Below, piece by piece: positions 61,730 through 64,000 of a stretch of DNA of 64,000 nucleotides. The notes under the pieces are model-generated. The model saw only the letters and a list, made by a program, of their open reading frames with translations. It was not told the origin of the DNA and did no database searches. Numbering within the stretch: position 1 is the first letter of the stretch; each line of letters opens with the position of its first letter. This DNA is from an uncultured Bacteroides sp. (GTDB taxonomy: Bacteria > Bacteroidota > Bacteroidia > Bacteroidales > Bacteroidaceae): positions 1 to 64,000 of the forward strand of contig CAAFTU010000030.1 in assembly GCA_900766005.1 (NCBI GenBank). Reading direction: 5' to 3'. The translations under genes and the position numbers were made by a program.

Positions 61730-64000
61730 ATGAAGATTATACTGAAAATAGCTAAAGCAGAACTCCAGGTTTTGTTTTACTCTCCGATAGCTTGGCTTAT
61801 TTTGATTCTGTTTACGTTTCAAACCAGCATGGAGTTTGTTGGACTCCTCGATGGTTTGGTGCGCAGCAAGGCAATGGGTTATGAACTCACAGCCGTTACC
61901 AATCGTATCTTTGGTGGTTGGGAAGGTATATTCGTGACAGTGCAGGGAAGCCTGTATTTGTATATACCTCTGCTGACTATGAATCTCATGAGCCGTGAGT
62001 TCAGTTCCGGTTCAATCAAATTGCTATATTCATCTCCTGTTACCAACTCAGAGATTATTCTGGGTAAATATGTAGCCATGCTGGTCTATTCATTGGTTTT
62101 GATGGGTATTCTTTGTGTTTATGTGATTTATGGAGCCTGTACGATTGCAGAATTTGACTATCCAACTATCTTCACGGGGATGTTGGGTTTGTTCCTGCTC
62201 ACAGCCACCTATTCAGCCATTGGCTTGTTCATGTCTACACTGACTTCGTATCAGGTAGTGGCAGCTATTGGAACACTGACCATGCTGACCGTATTGAATT
62301 ATGTAAATAGCTGGTGGCAAGATGTGGAGTTTGTTCGCGACTTGACCTACTGGTTGGCGCTGCCGGGACGGTCAATGGAGTTTGTCCGTGGTATGCTATG
62401 CACTGAAAATGTGATTTATTTCTTGATGGTAATTGGTCTGTTTGTGGGTATGTCTATTCTCAAACTGCAGAATAGCCGCCAAAAAAGAACTTGCACCCAG
62501 GTATGGGGACAATACATTGCTATTTGGGCCATTGCTTTGGGAGTAGGTTATATCTCTTCCCGTCCGGCCATGAAGAAATACTATGATGCTACTCCATTGA
62601 AGAGCAACACCATTACACCGCATAGTCAGGACATCGTTTCGCAGATGAAGGGTGATGTAAAAATCACGACGTACGTGAACCTGCTCGACCGCTATTTCTG
62701 GATTGGTATGCCGGAACGTATCAACGAGGATTTAAAACTCTTTGAGCAATACCTGCGCTTCAAGCCTGATATTCAGATGGAATATGTATATTATTACGAT
62801 AAGGCCAATAATCCGGACTTTGACAATCGTTTCCCGAATTTGACATTGGATGAAAAGTTCAAGAAAATGATTGATATCAACAATTACGATCCCAAGCGTT
62901 TCCTCAAGCCGGGTGAATTGGATGTAGATTTATCGGCCGAAGAAAATCGTTTTGTTCGTATGATTGAATACAATGGAAAGAAGACTTTCCTGCGTGTCTT
63001 TGATGACAATATGATTTTCCCTACGGAAGCCGAGATTTCTGCAGCGTTCAAACGTCTGGTGATGAAATTGCCGAAAGTTGGCTTCTTGTCGGGACATGAT
63101 GAACGTCCGACAGACAACTATGGTGAACGTTCCTATAGCATGTTTGCCCAGATGCGTACTTTCCGTCATTCGCTGATTAATCAGGGGTTTGATTATACCA
63201 CAGTCACTTTGGATAAGGATATTCCGGAAGATGTAGATATCTTGGTGATTGCAGAAATGAAGAAGTCGCTTACGGATGAAGAACAGGCTCGTTTGAATAA
63301 ATACATCGAACGTGGCGGCAACCTCCTGATTGCCGGTGAACCGAAACGTCAGGAATGGATGAACCCCATCGTTGCTCCTTTGGGTGTGCGCTTTATGGAA
63401 GGTTGCCTGGTACAACCCACAGTGGAATATCCAGCCGATTTGCTTTTGACGAAACCCACCAAAGAAGCAGGACAGCTCTCTTATTGGTTCAATACTTTGC
63501 AATCTTACGGCTATGGAGTGACGATGCCAAGTGTGACAGGTATCGAATGTGTCGAGGATAAGGGATTCACTGTTACTCCGCTTTTTGCAACAGACTCTGT
63601 AGGTTCTTGGAATGAACTGACTACAACCGATTTTGTAGACGGCAAGGTCGTGATGGAAGCAGAAAAGGGTGAAGTGCAGCAGTCTTATCCTACAGCGGTA
63701 GCTCTTTCTCGTAAAGTGGGTGAAAAAGAGCAGAAAATTGTGGTGCTGGGTGATGCCGACTGTATCAGTAACGGCGAACTGACCCGTACCCGTGCAGGAC
63801 TTCCTTCTTTTAATTATTATTTGATTGTAGGAAGTTTCTACTGGATGTCTGATGATGAAGCGCCGGTTGATGTCCGTCGTCCGTCGTCTACAGACACACA
63901 AATCAGTCTGACCGAAGCAAGCTATCAGGCTACCCGTGTCCTTTGCATGTGGGTATGGCCGATTTTAATGTTGCTGACTGCCATTGTTATTTGGTTACGT
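61730..64000 (+). CDS. Fused GldF/GldG-like ABC permease (runs off the window)
   Basis: An open frame from ATG 61730 to the right edge, 757 codons without a stop. Residues 1-240 form a GldF-like ABC-2 permease with about six helices (SPIAWLILILFTF, LTMNLMSREFSSGSIKLL, ALPGRSMEFVRG). A linker helix near 258-275 leads to a GldG-like auxiliary domain (about 285-730, with VKITTYVNLLDRYFW, VGFLSGHDERPTDNYGERSY, VLGDADCISNGE). A final helix (WVWPILMLLTAIVIWL) is cut by the edge, and only a short tail is probably missing. It is coupled to gldA. The fusion of F and G in one chain is common in Bacteroides. Confidence 0.88.
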   Translation, partial: MKIILKIAKAELQVLFYSPIAWLILILFTFQTSMEFVGLLDGLVRSKAMGYELTAVTNRIFGGWEGIFVTVQGSLYLYIPLLTMNLMSREFSSGSIKLLYSSPVTNSEIILGKYVAMLVYSLVLMGILCVYVIYGACTIAEFDYPTIFTGMLGLFLLTATYSAIGLFMSTLTSYQVVAAIGTLTMLTVLNYVNSWWQDVEFVRDLTYWLALPGRSMEFVRGMLCTENVIYFLMVIGLFVGMSILKLQNSRQKRTCTQVWGQYIAIWAIALGVGYISSRPAMKKYYDATPLKSNTITPHSQDIVSQMKGDVKITTYVNLLDRYFWIGMPERINEDLKLFEQYLRFKPDIQMEYVYYYDKANNPDFDNRFPNLTLDEKFKKMIDINNYDPKRFLKPGELDVDLSAEENRFVRMIEYNGKKTFLRVFDDNMIFPTEAEISAAFKRLVMKLPKVGFLSGHDERPTDNYGERSYSMFAQMRTFRHSLINQGFDYTTVTLDKDIPEDVDILVIAEMKKSLTDEEQARLNKYIERGGNLLIAGEPKRQEWMNPIVAPLGVRFMEGCLVQPTVEYPADLLLTKPTKEAGQLSYWFNTLQSYGYGVTMPSVTGIECVEDKGFTVTPLFATDSVGSWNELTTTDFVDGKVVMEAEKGEVQQSYPTAVALSRKVGEKEQKIVVLGDADCISNGELTRTRAGLPSFNYYLIVGSFYWMSDDEAPVDVRRPSSTDTQISLTEASYQATRVLCMWVWPILMLLTAIVIWLR

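Noticed and set aside
1..64000. CRISPR arrays, rRNA genes, complete insertion sequences, prophage
   Set aside because: No regularly spaced repeats, rRNA stretches, transposases or phage structural genes were found on reading; only the 52-bp pair and the palindromes stand out as repeats.

Overview
The window is a chromosomal segment of a gut-type Bacteroidales bacterium, most likely Bacteroides or Phocaeicola. The evidence is a SusC/SusD pair with lipoprotein partners, a fumarate reductase/succinate dehydrogenase frdCAB operon of the Bacteroidetes type, repeated TAnnTTTG -7 promoter boxes with a TTG/TTTG element about 20 bases upstream, weak or absent Shine-Dalgarno sites, and Bacteroidetes-specific families (DUF4491, DUF4843, PKD-like lipoproteins, GldA/GldFG). 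No rRNA, complete insertion sequence, prophage or CRISPR array was seen. The species cannot be named from the sequence alone.

Layout. 1-110: a probable small RNA on the minus strand. 313-9116: housekeeping genes (mutS; a minus-strand ychF-lgt-MATE cluster; a PNPOx/Nim-like flavoprotein; rnr). 9392-11370: a two-gene unit of an extended SDR and a PAP2-type membrane enzyme, then a gene remnant and a strong two-way terminator facing dusB. 12942-15766: trhP-like U32 peptidase-family gene, hotdog thioesterase, dprA. 15751-18703: accessory patch with two lipoproteins, a 52-bp perfect direct repeat, an orphan membrane protein behind a broken Rhs tail, and large nested palindromes. 18704-23217: secreted GH20 hexosaminidase, SGNH esterase, metG.

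23221-31153 is a surface-glycan locus: Wzx-type flippase, a fused IspD-like cytidylyltransferase/SDR expected to make CDP-ribitol, a LicD/fukutin-like phosphotransferase and four glycosyltransferases. It resembles a bacterial counterpart of the human ISPD-fukutin ribitol-phosphate route. 31224-37082 holds a sirtuin lacking the usual zinc cysteines, a cytoplasmic and a lipoprotein FKBP, two Lrp regulators, tRNA-Met with a broken urea transporter directly behind it, and metY. 37221-45580 holds an orphan ECF sigma factor, a THUMP-like methyltransferase, a Ca/Na antiporter, a GNAT protein, a parE-coaD pair and an S41 protease.

45763-51306 is central anaerobic carbon metabolism: frdCAB, then an oxaloacetate decarboxylase alpha-like protein whose terminal biotinyl-like domain has no biotinylation lysine. 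51425-60664 is a nutrient-uptake locus: a serine-type sulfatase divergent from susC-susD-DUF4843-PKD-like. The window ends in gldA and a fused gldF/gldG-like permease that runs off the right edge. The strongest leads are the CDP-ribitol/LicD pair, the biotin-less carboxyltransferase, the zinc-less sirtuin, the Rhs scar with its repeat, and the small RNA at the left edge.
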